Source of the DNA: Mycobacterium palustre
Lineage (GTDB): Bacteria > Actinomycetota > Actinomycetes > Mycobacteriales > Mycobacteriaceae
NCBI RefSeq assembly: GCF_002101785.1
Contig: NZ_LQPJ01000106.1
Location: 1-64,000 of the forward strand
Direction: 5' to 3'
DNA length: 64,000 bases
Position numbers and translations under genes: made by a program. The notes under the pieces are model-generated. The model did no database searches. It was not told where the DNA came from and worked only from the letters and a program-made list of their open reading frames with translations. Shown one piece after another: positions 30,068 to 37,942 of this stretch. The first letter of the stretch is position 1; each line of letters starts with the position of its first letter.

Positions 30068-30333
30068 CCGTCCTCGCCGACGGACCGATCCCAAAACGGC
30101 CGATTCGGGCCAGCACCTGCGCCGAGCGGTACTTTCCTTCCCATCGGCGCATCAGCTGCTGCCAGGCTACGCGTGTGTTAATCGTGGAGACGAGGAGCTC
30201 GGATACCTTGTCGACCAAACGGACTCGGTACCGGGCAGCTCACTTCGCCGCGACCCGACCGTCCTCCCAGCGGTCACGAAACACGCGCCACGGCGAGCGC
30301 CGGATGGGATCGGCCGCTCTGGTCGTCTTGCGG
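30068..30333. other. Intergenic boundary between lipid block and DosR-type island
   Basis: 266 bp between two convergent genes (hydratase and hspX). GC content falls here and stays lower for several kilobases. Minus-strand reading gives stretches such as RVFRDRWEDGRVAAK and LVDKVSELLVSTINTRVAWQ, but they are broken by stops and match nothing I know. No clear terminator hairpin seen. This may be the left edge of the acquired island. Confidence 0.4.
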
Positions 30334-30771
30334 TCACTGTCCGTTGGCCGAATGCACTTCGATATGCCGCTCTGCCAGCTTAGGTTCGGAGACCGCCACC
30401 GAGATGGTGAGAATCCCCTTGTCGTAAGTGGCTTCGATGCTTCCTTCGTCAGCACCGGTCGGCAGCGACACACTTCGAACGAATGAGCCGTACGAGAACT
30501 CCGACCGTCCATCGAAGTCTTTCTTCTCGCTACGCTCTGCCTTGATCGTCAGTTGTCCGTCGCGCACGGTGATGTCGATGTCCTTTGCAGGATCGACGCC
30601 CGGCATTTCGGCGCGCACTACGTAGTGGCCATCTTCCATCTCGTCCTCGAGCCGCATCACACGGGTGTCGAAGGCAGGACGCAGGCCTCCCAGGGATGGA
30701 AAGCCGGCGAATAGCTCCGAGAAGTCCGGGAACAGCGACATCGGTTGGCGCCGAGGGGCAATGGTGGTCAT
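30334..30771 (-). CDS. hspX: Alpha-crystallin-like small heat-shock protein HspX
   Basis: 145 residues, MTTIAPRRQPMSLFPDFSEL onward, matching HspX (Acr, 16-kDa antigen) in length and at most positions I can compare (LFPDFSELFAGFPS, DTRVMRLEDEM, VRDGQLTIKAERSEKKDFDG). The Hsp20 core covers residues 45-135. AGGAGACACTC precedes the ATG. HspX is an ATP-independent chaperone and the most strongly hypoxia-induced mycobacterial protein, under control of DosR. The DosR box at 30842-30861 lies about 75-90 bp upstream. It opens the DosR-type island. Confidence 0.97.
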   Translation of the reverse strand: MTTIAPRRQPMSLFPDFSELFAGFPSLGGLRPAFDTRVMRLEDEMEDGHYVVRAEMPGVDPAKDIDITVRDGQLTIKAERSEKKDFDGRSEFSYGSFVRSVSLPTGADEGSIEATYDKGILTISVAVSEPKLAERHIEVHSANGQ

Positions 30772-30841
30772 GAGTGTCTCCTGGGTTTCGGGATTTTGCG
30801 GTGCTTACGGTGTCCATCCGACCAGTAAGTCGCGCCGGCCG

Positions 30842-30861
30842 TAAGGGACTGAAGTCCCGGG
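30842..30861. promoter_or_regulatory. DosR box of hspX
   Basis: GGGACTGAAGTCCC at 30845-30858 is a perfect match to the core of the dormancy box (TTSGGGACTWWAGTCCCSAA) except for one W position (GA for WW). It is a near-perfect palindrome, 74 bp upstream of the hspX start. It predicts induction by hypoxia, nitric oxide or CO through DosR/DosS/DosT. Confidence 0.88.
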
Positions 30862-30876
30862 GTTGGAGGTCGTTCG

Positions 30877-31169
30877 TCAGCTTCCCCCGCCGATCGATAG
30901 CGATTCGCGGAACTTGCCGGACGGCGCACTAATGCACGCCATGACGCGGTCGAGCACGAAACCGAATGCGTCACCGTCTTCAGCGATGCTGAACAACCCG
31001 CAATCAGGGCCACCGCGACGAGTAACGCCACTGACCACCCAAACCGGCCCGGGGCAACCCTGTCGTAGCCAGGGTGTTCGCTTACGGCCAACACGGTCAG
31101 CCAGCCCAGAGCGCACAGCAGCATCAAGACGCTGATAGCGCGGATCGCGAGAGCATCAACGTTGACCAA
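30877..31169 (-). pseudogene. Small two-helix membrane protein, frameshifted
   Basis: Just after the ctpF stop, a TTG at 31169 begins a reading with two hydrophobic helices: AISVLMLLCALGWLTVLAVS and FGWSVALLVAVALIAG. At about 31006 the frame that follows (CSASLKTVTHSV...) looks like noise. The alternative frame gives LFSIAEDGDAFGFVLDRVMA and then CISAPSGKFRESLSIGGGS with a stop at 30877, a more protein-like end. A one-base indel would join them into ~97 residues. Its position after ctpF suggests co-transcription. Family not recognised. Confidence 0.45.
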
Positions 31170-31176
31170 GATCCGT

Positions 31177-34050
31177 TCACGGCCGCATGCCCCGGCGGCT
31201 CCGACGGCTGTCTGGCTGATCTTCACGCTGCGCTCGCTTCCGGAGCACATATCTCATGAATTCGTCTGCACCCCAGACGATTACGGGATACGCCAGCAGC
31301 AGAACCAGATCCGACGCGGGCGGCGGTGCGGTGCCCAGCAAGGCCTGCATCGGTGGGGCATAGACAAACACGGCGGCAAGGACGATCTCGGCGGCAATGC
31401 CGGCCAACAGATACCTGTTCGTAACGACGCCCACCGACCGCAACGATGCCCGCTGTGTGCGCGCGGCGAAGGCGGTGCCGATCTGACCCGCCATCATGCC
31501 CAGGAACGTCATCGTGGTCGCCTGCTGATACGCGTGGTGCAGTGGTGCACCCGGATCGACCGGCACGCCCGGATGCCAGCCAGCCTTAACCAACACGTAG
31601 AAGAACCCCGCCATCGCGAGCGCGGCGACGATTGCTCCCAAAAACAGCCAGGCCCTGGCCAGCATGGGCCAGCGGATCACGCCCTCGTCGCGCCGGCGCG
31701 GCGGTCGGGCCATGATGCCCGGTTCGGCAGGTTCACGGCTCAGCGAAAGCGCCGGCAGCGTTTCGCTGCCCACGTCAAAAGCCAATATCTGCATGACCGT
31801 AAGTGGCAGCGGCACCAGTCCTCCACCGATGGCAAACACCAAGAAAGGCACCGTTTCCGGTGTGGCGTGGGCGAAGATGTAGAGGATGAACTTGCGGACA
31901 TTGTCATAGATGCGTCGGCCGGCATGCACTGCGGTGACGATCGTGCTGAAGTTGTCGTCGGTGAGCACCATCGTCGCGGCTTCACGGGCGACGTCGGTGC
32001 CCGACTTGCCCATCGCCACACCGATGTCCGCGCAGCGCAGTGCAGGCGCATCGTTGACACCGTCGCCGGTCATTGCTACGACATGCCCTCCGTCGCGTAG
32101 CGCTTGGGCGATGTGCAGCTTGGCCTCCGGCGAGGCACGAGCGAAGATCACTTCTGGGTTTTCCTCGATCAGGGTGGCCAACTGCTGCTCGGTGAGCCGC
32201 TCGAAATGATCGCCGGTCACGACAGTGGGATGATCGCCGGAAATGCCGACCCGCCGGGCGATGGCCGCCGCGGTGAGGGGGTGATCGCCGGTGATCACGA
32301 TGATGCGTATGCCCGCCGTGCGGCATTTCGCGACGGCGTCGGCAACGCCCGCACGCGGCGGATCGAGCAACGCAAGCAAGCCGATGAAGCATAGGTCGCG
32401 CTCTGCATCGCGGCGCTGACGCGGTATTGGTTCGTGGGCGGCAAGCTCACGTTGCGCGAAGCCAAGGACCCGTAATCCGTCGGCAGCGAACGAATTGACG
32501 GCTGCCTCGACCTGTTGACGCCCGGCTTCATCGAGCGCGACAGCGTGTCCGTCAGCGTCGACGATGCGATTGCACAACGACAACACTTCCTCGGGCGCGC
32601 CCTTGGTGTGGATGGCGCTCGAGGTATCGGATACCTGATCGACGGTCGACATCAACTTGAGCTCTGGCTCGAAGTGAAACTGCGTCTGGCGTCGTGCATT
32701 GCGATGGCCATGGTCGGTATCCGCGCCAAATCTTCGTGCCGCCATTAAGATCGCGATCTCGGTGGGATCCCCGGCCGGATCATCTCCGTCGTCAAGCCGC
32801 GCGTTATTGCAACTGGCCGCGACAACGCCGAGCGCCTCAAGTGGGGACCGCACAGCGCTTCGCGATAAATCAAACGCCTTGTCGTCGATATCAATTCGTT
32901 GTTCGGGCACCCATGCGGCGACCGGGATCATCCGGTTTTCGGTCAGCGTGCCGGTCTTGTCGGTGCATATCACGTCGGTGCAACCCAGCGTCTCCACCGC
33001 GGATAGGCGTTTGACCAGTGCGCCGCGGCCGGCCAACTGTCGGACCGCCACCGCCAGTGCCAAGGTGATCACCGGCAACAACCCCTCGGGCACCATCCCT
33101 GCCAGCAGGCCTGCCGCGAACACCAGCGAGTTGATCAGGGTTAGATGCGCGGCCAGTGTGGCCAACGGAATGAACGACAGCGCCAGCATCACCGAAACCG
33201 CCGCGATCAGCCACGCGACGCGGCGAACCTGCCGCTCCAGCGGGCTCTGATCTGGTTTGACCCGCTGGGACAGCGCGGCGATGCGGCCGATCTCGGTGGA
33301 CATCCCGGTGGCAAACGCCACGCCGCGGGCTTCACCGCCGGTACAGTTGGCTCCACTGAACACCAACTCATGCGCCGACAGCAGCGGCACATTGGCATCC
33401 GCCATCGCTGCCGACCTCAGCACAGGCACAGATTCCCCCGTCAGCGCCGACATATCGACGTCGATCGCGCCATCGAGCAGGCGGACGTCAGCAGCGATCC
33501 GATCGCCCTCCTGGATCAATACAATGTCTCCGGGCACCAACTGCGTCGCGTCGACTTCGGTCATCGCACCGTCGCGCTCAACCCTGGCATGCTGGGGCAA
33601 ATACTTGGCTAGCTCCTCCACCGCGCGCTCGGCCTGTAGCTCTTGGACGAAAGAAAACGCCGCGTTCAGACCGATGATCAGCACCACCGCGGCAGCAACG
33701 ACATGCGACCCGACGATCAACAACAATCCTGCCGCCAGCCACAGCAACAGGGCCAGTGGATGGGTGAGCTGGCGCGCCAAGTCGGCGGGCCAGCGTCGCT
33801 TATGCCGGCGTCGCAGGGAATTTGGCCCGTACTGCAGCAAGCGTCGCTGCGCCTCGCGCGTCGATAATCCCTCGGGTGTGGTCCGCAGATCGCGCAACAG
33901 CCGCGCGGTGGCTTCCTCCGGATCCACAGTGATGGCCGAATCACCCTGTCCTTTAACCCCGTTCGCGCGGCTCAGGTAGGCCCTGGCATGGCTCGTCTGG
34001 GCTGATGGCGCGGCCGGTTGTCCGGCCGCGGCTGGGGCGTGGTCAGACAC
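31177..34050 (-). CDS. ctpF: P-type cation-transporting ATPase CtpF
   Basis: 957 residues. P2-type ATPase: TGESVP near residue 204, the phosphorylated Asp in CTDKTGTLTENR near 362, GDGVNDAPALRCADIGVAMG near 660, the membrane motif AGMVPEGLLPV, and a C-terminal cluster of helices after 700. It closely fits CtpF, a DosR-regulated pump; published work links it to Ca2+ export at the plasma membrane. It is ~50 residues longer than the M. tuberculosis protein as I recall it, mostly an N-terminal Ala/Pro/Gln extension, so a later start is possible. It lies downstream of the DUF1918 gene and a hibernation-factor remnant, all on the minus strand. Confidence 0.93.
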   Translation of the reverse strand: MSDHAPAAAGQPAAPSAQTSHARAYLSRANGVKGQGDSAITVDPEEATARLLRDLRTTPEGLSTREAQRRLLQYGPNSLRRRHKRRWPADLARQLTHPLALLLWLAAGLLLIVGSHVVAAAVVLIIGLNAAFSFVQELQAERAVEELAKYLPQHARVERDGAMTEVDATQLVPGDIVLIQEGDRIAADVRLLDGAIDVDMSALTGESVPVLRSAAMADANVPLLSAHELVFSGANCTGGEARGVAFATGMSTEIGRIAALSQRVKPDQSPLERQVRRVAWLIAAVSVMLALSFIPLATLAAHLTLINSLVFAAGLLAGMVPEGLLPVITLALAVAVRQLAGRGALVKRLSAVETLGCTDVICTDKTGTLTENRMIPVAAWVPEQRIDIDDKAFDLSRSAVRSPLEALGVVAASCNNARLDDGDDPAGDPTEIAILMAARRFGADTDHGHRNARRQTQFHFEPELKLMSTVDQVSDTSSAIHTKGAPEEVLSLCNRIVDADGHAVALDEAGRQQVEAAVNSFAADGLRVLGFAQRELAAHEPIPRQRRDAERDLCFIGLLALLDPPRAGVADAVAKCRTAGIRIIVITGDHPLTAAAIARRVGISGDHPTVVTGDHFERLTEQQLATLIEENPEVIFARASPEAKLHIAQALRDGGHVVAMTGDGVNDAPALRCADIGVAMGKSGTDVAREAATMVLTDDNFSTIVTAVHAGRRIYDNVRKFILYIFAHATPETVPFLVFAIGGGLVPLPLTVMQILAFDVGSETLPALSLSREPAEPGIMARPPRRRDEGVIRWPMLARAWLFLGAIVAALAMAGFFYVLVKAGWHPGVPVDPGAPLHHAYQQATTMTFLGMMAGQIGTAFAARTQRASLRSVGVVTNRYLLAGIAAEIVLAAVFVYAPPMQALLGTAPPPASDLVLLLAYPVIVWGADEFMRYVLRKRAQREDQPDSRRSRRGMRP

Positions 34051-34084
34051 AGCTCAACCCTTTTCTGGCTCACACTTGGCGGTC

Positions 34085-34440
34085 CCAAGCGGTCATGTTG
34101 ATGGTAATGAGCGGCATCTCGGACCACGAGAGCCATTTGTCCTCGGGTTATGGCCCTGAGTCCCCTGAGGGCCGACCAGCTGAAGGTGTACCCGGCGTTC
34201 AAACTCGCCATCAGCGTGCTCGCCGAGTTCCTCTGGCGGTCTGCCTAGGACCTGAGCGCGGACGGGCCGGCTATCGACATCGAAGTTGACCTGCGCCACC
34301 ACGGGCTCTTCCACCGCCGGATCGCGATGCATAGTCAGTTTGATGCGGGCCTGCAGTGCAGGTCGGCTGGTGTCGCGTCCGAGCTTGCTTCGCGCGTAAT
34401 CGGCGCTACACGAAGCTCACCGTGCGCTCACGTCAACATC
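34085..34440 (-). pseudogene. Remnant of a ribosome hibernation factor (HPF/RafH, S30AE domain)
   Basis: The minus strand from about 34410 to 34170 reads ADYARSKLGRDTSRPALQAR, then IKLTMHRDPAVEEPVVAQVN and FDVDSRPVRAQVLGRPPEEL. This is the S30AE core of mycobacterial HPF/RafH proteins (DYAxxKLG, ARVKLT, VVAQxNxDVxGRPVRAQV). The N-terminal piece (DVDVS, then HGELR in another frame) is separated by frame changes. After GRPSGDSGP the frame meets a stop, and the usual C-terminal ribosome-dimer domain is absent. RafH is a DosR-regulated factor that stabilises 70S ribosomes in hypoxia. The copy here cannot make a normal protein. Confidence 0.75.
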
Positions 34441-34543
34441 GGTGGCCTGTGGCGATTCGGTCCTGTGGCGCATACTTACCGTGCTACGTTACGGGACTGG
34501 TTGCGGGCCAAGGCCGAAAGTTATGCGTCCCCACCGATTCGTC

Positions 34544-34825
34544 TCATTCCGCAGGCGCCTGCTTGCTTTTGGCGTCGGCGATAGCCGACTGTATGACTCC
34601 GAACCGTTGTCGCGCGCGCTTGTCTGCGTCCGCCTGCTCCGCGGCGGTCACAATGACTGCGTCCGGGCCGGGGAATACGGTCGCCTCATGGTCGTTGGCG
34701 AGCCACCGCACCACATATGGTGGTGCACCGTCTGGTGCGTGAACTTCAGTGATCAGTCCTCGCTGGTCGTGTTGCTCGACCGTGGTGCCCTTGATCACCA
34801 GCCAGTCGCCGACTTTCGCCTTCAC
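34544..34825 (-). CDS. DUF1918 protein (Rv0569/Rv2302 type)
   Basis: 93 residues from a GTG at 34825 with AAAGGAGA upstream. MKAKVGDWLVIKGTTVEQHD, then GLITEVHAPDGAPPYVVRWL and ATVFPGPDAVIVTAAEQ match the small SH3-like DUF1918 domain almost residue by residue. An upstream ATG would add a non-homologous extension and is rejected. The M. tuberculosis homologue Rv0569 belongs to the DosR regulon. It may bind nucleic acid or regulate transcription; role unproven. It lies between the SpoIIAA-like gene and the HPF remnant. Confidence 0.92.
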   Translation of the reverse strand: MKAKVGDWLVIKGTTVEQHDQRGLITEVHAPDGAPPYVVRWLANDHEATVFPGPDAVIVTAAEQADADKRARQRFGVIQSAIADAKSKQAPAE

Positions 34826-34892
34826 GGGCGTCTCCTTTTCTCCGGGTTCTTTTTCACTGGGCTTTCTGGGAATCCAATGGGTTTCGGCCGAA

Positions 34893-35276
34893 TCAGGACG
34901 AAGGCCCCGTGGCGGCGGCCCACTGTGTGGCGCGTTCCAGCTCATCGAGCCCGAACACAGCAAGCTCGCCGGGGACCATCCACGCCAGGGCATGCAGAGT
35001 ATGCCTCACCCATTCCTTGTCGGATACGACCGCGATTCGCCGGAACGCCGAGTGGTGCGGCAAAACAGTGCCCAGACCCAGCTTGAGGTCCTCGACCAGG
35101 CCGCCCGGGCCGAAACCTTCGTAATTGGAGTCAATGACCTCCACGATCCTGACTTCGCCGGCCTTCAGCATCTCTTCAATAGCGGGTCTGGCTTCGCGCA
35201 GTTCGTCACCCCGCAGCCGTCCCGATATGCGGATGCCGGTTACCCCCTGCGGCATGTCTTGCAGCACCTCGATCAT
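34893..35276 (-). CDS. SpoIIAA-like (STAS-fold) protein
   Basis: 127 residues, MIEVLQDMPQGVTGIRISGR onward. The pattern of a short beta strand, GRLRGDELREARPAIEEML, VRIVEVIDSNYEGFGPGGLV, LKLGLG and FRRIAVVSDKEWVRHTL is that of the SpoIIAA-like family (PF11964 type), a STAS/CRAL-TRIO-like lipid-pocket fold. It is the first minus-strand gene of the island's left-facing set, 68 bp before the DUF1918 gene. An imperfect DosR box lies about 200 bp upstream at 35476-35495. Function unknown. Confidence 0.75.
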   Translation of the reverse strand: MIEVLQDMPQGVTGIRISGRLRGDELREARPAIEEMLKAGEVRIVEVIDSNYEGFGPGGLVEDLKLGLGTVLPHHSAFRRIAVVSDKEWVRHTLHALAWMVPGELAVFGLDELERATQWAAATGPSS

Positions 35277-35475
35277 CGAATCCTCCTTCGTTACACGTCT
35301 TACTCTGCGCGTGACCCTATGGACCGGCTAGTGCCGTAGGTCACCAAACCGACCTTGACGCCAGGCGAGCCGCGCTGGAACGGACCTTTTCGGTACTTGC
35401 AAGCCCGCCAGAGCGACGGCGGGGCGCGATCTGCTCATCGGCTCTGCATAACAGAACGAACGGAAGTCCTCCGCG

Positions 35476-35495
35476 GTCGGGACTTCGGACCCTAT
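35476..35495. promoter_or_regulatory. Degenerate DosR box between divergent genes
   Basis: GGGACTTCGGACCC at 35479-35492 agrees with the dormancy-box core GGGACTWWAGTCCC at 11 of 14 positions, and the left half-site is perfect. It sits in the ~290-bp gap between the SpoIIAA-like gene (minus) and a 58-codon gene plus the protease gene (plus), so it could serve either direction. Confidence 0.45.
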
Positions 35496-35567
35496 CAGCC
35501 GGTCAGGTGAACCGCTCATATGAATGTTGTTACCGCGACACTTCCCGGAGCGAAGGAGCGATCTACC

Positions 35568-35744
35568 GTGGCATCGGTTGTAGAAGGAAAAATAATCGTT
35601 CTTGCATCGCATCCGACTTGGATTTCGGCTCAATGGGATTCAAGTGAGCGCATTGAGGCAATGCGCCGTCACCCATCGTCGTTAGTCAAGCGCTTTGCCC
35701 ATGGTGAGATGGGTCGGCGTGCCGCTGCAGACCAACGGCGTTAG
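35568..35744 (+). CDS. Hypothetical small protein upstream of the protease gene
   Basis: 58 residues from a GTG at 35568 with a strong GAAGGAG site 9 nt upstream: MASVVEGKIIVLASHPTWIS to the basic end GRRAAADQRR. An ATG at 35520 would add 16 residues. Composition is unusually AT-rich for this genome. It ends 8 bp before the GTG of the serine protease gene, so the two are probably one transcript. I recognise no family. Confidence 0.5.
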   Translation: MASVVEGKIIVLASHPTWISAQWDSSERIEAMRRHPSSLVKRFAHGEMGRRAAADQRR

Positions 35745-35752
35745 TCCCGATC

Positions 35753-37321
35753 GTGAGTGGCAGAACGGCTTGTCGATCAGCTCATGGCCCGTCGCACGCA
35801 GCGCGGCTTGCAGGGGTGATGGTCCTTTTAGCAGCCGCGCTTATGTCGTTGGCTGAACCGCCAGGCATGGCATTCGCCGATGGCGGGCATCAGCAAGTGA
35901 AACCGGAGCAGCGGGCGGCAGAGCTGATACGGCCATCGGTTATGTACCTCGCCGGCGAAGGCTATGGCCTGGTACGCCTCCCCAACGGTGAGGTCCTGTC
36001 TCAATTCGGGCGCGGGTCCAACATGCCTTTCCTGGCCACGTGGGAGTGCACGGCTTTCGCCGTCAATCCCGACGGCTGGGTTGCGACGGCAGGTCACTGC
36101 GTCGACCCGGCGAGCGCCAAATGGCTCATACTTAAGCGGGCCGCCAACGAATACCGAAGTCAGTTCCCGGATGCGCCCGAGTCGCGCGAACCCGGCCAGA
36201 CCATCGATTGGCTGCAAAAGAACGCGATAGTGGAAGGTGATGCGCCGGGGCAGGGTCCGCATGTGAGTTTCAAGGTCGTGTCCGGTAGCGGGACCAAGCT
36301 CTCCGCGAAGCTGCCTGCCAGCGTTATGGATTTCCGTCCCCTCGGGGAGGGCGACGTCGCTGTTCTCAAGGTAGTCGAGTCCAACCTTCCGTCCTCCGAA
36401 CTCGGAACCGACGCCGATGTCACCATCGGTACGCCGGTACTTGCCGTGGGTTTCCCCGAAAGTACCCAAAACATAACCGGCCCTTCGCTAGACCCCACCT
36501 ACAAGAGCGGCAAGGTCAGCAAGAAGTCGACGGTGGGCCCGAGTCCCGAGTATGAGATCGACGCCGCAATGTCGGAAGGCATGAGCGGTGGCCCCACGAT
36601 CGGGCTGAACGGCAAGGTGGTCGGTGTGAACAGCTTCGCCCCCGCCGGCGAAACGCAGCCGTTCAATTTCGTCGCACCTGCCGAAGGGCTGGCCGCACTG
36701 TTGGCTGCTCGAGGCGTAAAACCGGCCCTCGGACCCGCCGACGTTTCTTATCGACGAGGGCTGAAAAGTTTCCATTCGGGCCGCTACACCGATGCGATCG
36801 GCGAATTCGACCAGGCTTTGGCGATGTCGCCGGGGTATCCCGGCCTGGACGATCTCAGGACCAGCGCGGTCAATCTGCGCCAGCAGTACGGAGACACATC
36901 GCCGTTGAGCGGTGCAGTTCTGTTGTGGTACATGGTCATCAGCGTTGTCTCCGTGGTTGGCGTGAGCGCCGGGCTGACTTTGGCGGTGCGCAAGCTGCAT
37001 CCGCATCTTCTTCATGCAACCCCGGCATCCCGCATGCCCGTCGCTGCGGGTAGTGAGCCCGGCCCCCGTGGTGCTAACGCAGAATCGTCTGGCGCGCAGG
37101 CGGTAACACCCATCCATAAGATATCGATGCCAGACGTCACGGACGTCGATAGCGGCGTACAGTCGCTTCGTCTGATACCCACCAAGCCATCGGACGAAAG
37201 CGAACCTCACTTTTGCGCACATTGCGGTGCTGAGCATCACCCCGCCGAGCGCTTCTGCCCGAGCTGCGGCCAGCAGATAGATCGTTCGAAATCGCTGCGG
37301 GGCACGGGACCGATCTCTTGA
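35753..37321 (+). CDS. Membrane-anchored trypsin-like serine protease with C-terminal zinc ribbon
   Basis: 522 residues. N-terminal signal or anchor ([16 protein letters not shown]), then a trypsin-like fold with His in ATAGHCV (near 115), Asp in [10 protein letters not shown] (near 200) and Ser in GMSGGPTIG (near 279). A TPR-like stretch follows ([20 protein letters not shown], near 330), then one membrane helix ([20 protein letters not shown], near 385-410). A cytoplasmic tail ends in a zinc ribbon ([20 protein letters not shown], near 488-507). The layout suggests an outside protease domain linked to an inside zinc module. The GTG at 35753 keeps the signal sequence; an ATG at 35819 is also possible. 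Confidence 0.85.
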   Translation: MSGRTACRSAHGPSHAARLAGVMVLLAAALMSLAEPPGMAFADGGHQQVKPEQRAAELIRPSVMYLAGEGYGLVRLPNGEVLSQFGRGSNMPFLATWECTAFAVNPDGWVATAGHCVDPASAKWLILKRAANEYRSQFPDAPESREPGQTIDWLQKNAIVEGDAPGQGPHVSFKVVSGSGTKLSAKLPASVMDFRPLGEGDVAVLKVVESNLPSSELGTDADVTIGTPVLAVGFPESTQNITGPSLDPTYKSGKVSKKSTVGPSPEYEIDAAMSEGMSGGPTIGLNGKVVGVNSFAPAGETQPFNFVAPAEGLAALLAARGVKPALGPADVSYRRGLKSFHSGRYTDAIGEFDQALAMSPGYPGLDDLRTSAVNLRQQYGDTSPLSGAVLLWYMVISVVSVVGVSAGLTLAVRKLHPHLLHATPASRMPVAAGSEPGPRGANAESSGAQAVTPIHKISMPDVTDVDSGVQSLRLIPTKPSDESEPHFCAHCGAEHHPAERFCPSCGQQIDRSKSLRGTGPIS

Positions 37322-37339
37322 CGTTGCTGATCGTCTGGC

Positions 37340-37600
37340 CGCAAGGACGCGGCTGATCTCGGCCGCCACCAGATCGACGACCTTCGGCACGGCACGTGCG
37401 ACCTGCGGAATCAGACCGACGCCTCGGTCGGTATCCGGCACCTCGACGGTGAACATCACGAGTTCGTCGGGCACACGCCATAGATGTTGAGCTGGACGCT
37501 CTGAAATGCCCCTCCGTGAAGCTGATATGCAGCGCCTTCGCCTTCCACCCGAGTGAGCGCGCCCACGCCCGGTGTGCACGTTTCCGGCGTCATTGCTGGT
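37340..37600 (-). pseudogene. Probable hydrogenase-processing protease remnant
   Basis: Minus-strand reading gives [20 protein letters not shown] then [20 protein letters not shown]. It resembles the C-terminal part of HyaD/HycI-type hydrogenase maturation proteases (RLVVYxVEV ... GxGLSxxVxAAVPxVVxxV). A preceding piece in another frame ([20 protein letters not shown]) also fits the middle of such a protein. There is no start codon with a continuous frame, so it is not functional. It lies between the protease gene and the hydrogenase small-subunit fragment. Confidence 0.45.
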
Positions 37601-37687
37601 CCCGCTCGGCGGCGAACGGCGCGACATTGAACGTTGAGAACACCCGGTCACTCTTGGCCCCGGACATCCCGTCGCGGCGCAGCCGAC

Positions 37688-37940
37688 TCCCCCCGCTGTT
37701 GCGCATGCGCCGATGGTGACCAGCACTTTCGATTGCTTGCGAATCTCGTTGATCCGCTGTATATCACGCCGGGTGGTGATCGAACCCTCGACCGATGACA
37801 CGTCGTAGGGCCCGCCGACGGTTGCGCTCGAAGCTTCGGCGAAGGCGGCGATCTCGACCTGGTCTGCGGGGGTGAGCAGCTCGTCCTCGCAGTCCAACAG
37901 CGTGAGCTGACAACCATCGCAGGAGGCGAACTTCCATACG
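37688..37940 (-). pseudogene. NiFe-hydrogenase small subunit, N-terminal fragment
   Basis: The minus strand from about 37936 reads [20 protein letters not shown], then [20 protein letters not shown], and further to [18 protein letters not shown]. This is the N-terminal flavodoxin-like part of a hydrogenase/NADH-quinone oxidoreductase 20-kDa subunit, with CxxC ligands of the proximal Fe-S cluster and the GACATAGG loop. Similarity ends abruptly at about 37688, after ~80 residues, and there is no normal start: the fragment begins right where the flavoprotein gene ends. Homologous group 3 hydrogenases are DosR-controlled in mycobacteria. Confidence 0.8.
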
Positions 37941-37942
37941 GT

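Noticed and set aside
30182..30486. Plus-strand ORF opposite hspX
   Set aside because: It overlaps a certain gene (hspX) antisense and has no recognisable sequence.
34148..34167. Possible DosR box upstream of ctpF (TTATGGCCCTGAGTCCCCTG)
   Set aside because: Only one half-site (AGTCCC) is conserved and about 13 of 20 positions agree; too weak to list as a site.
34491..34510. GGGACT half-site between DUF1918 gene and the hibernation-factor remnant
   Set aside because: The second half-site is absent; a single hexamer is expected by chance.
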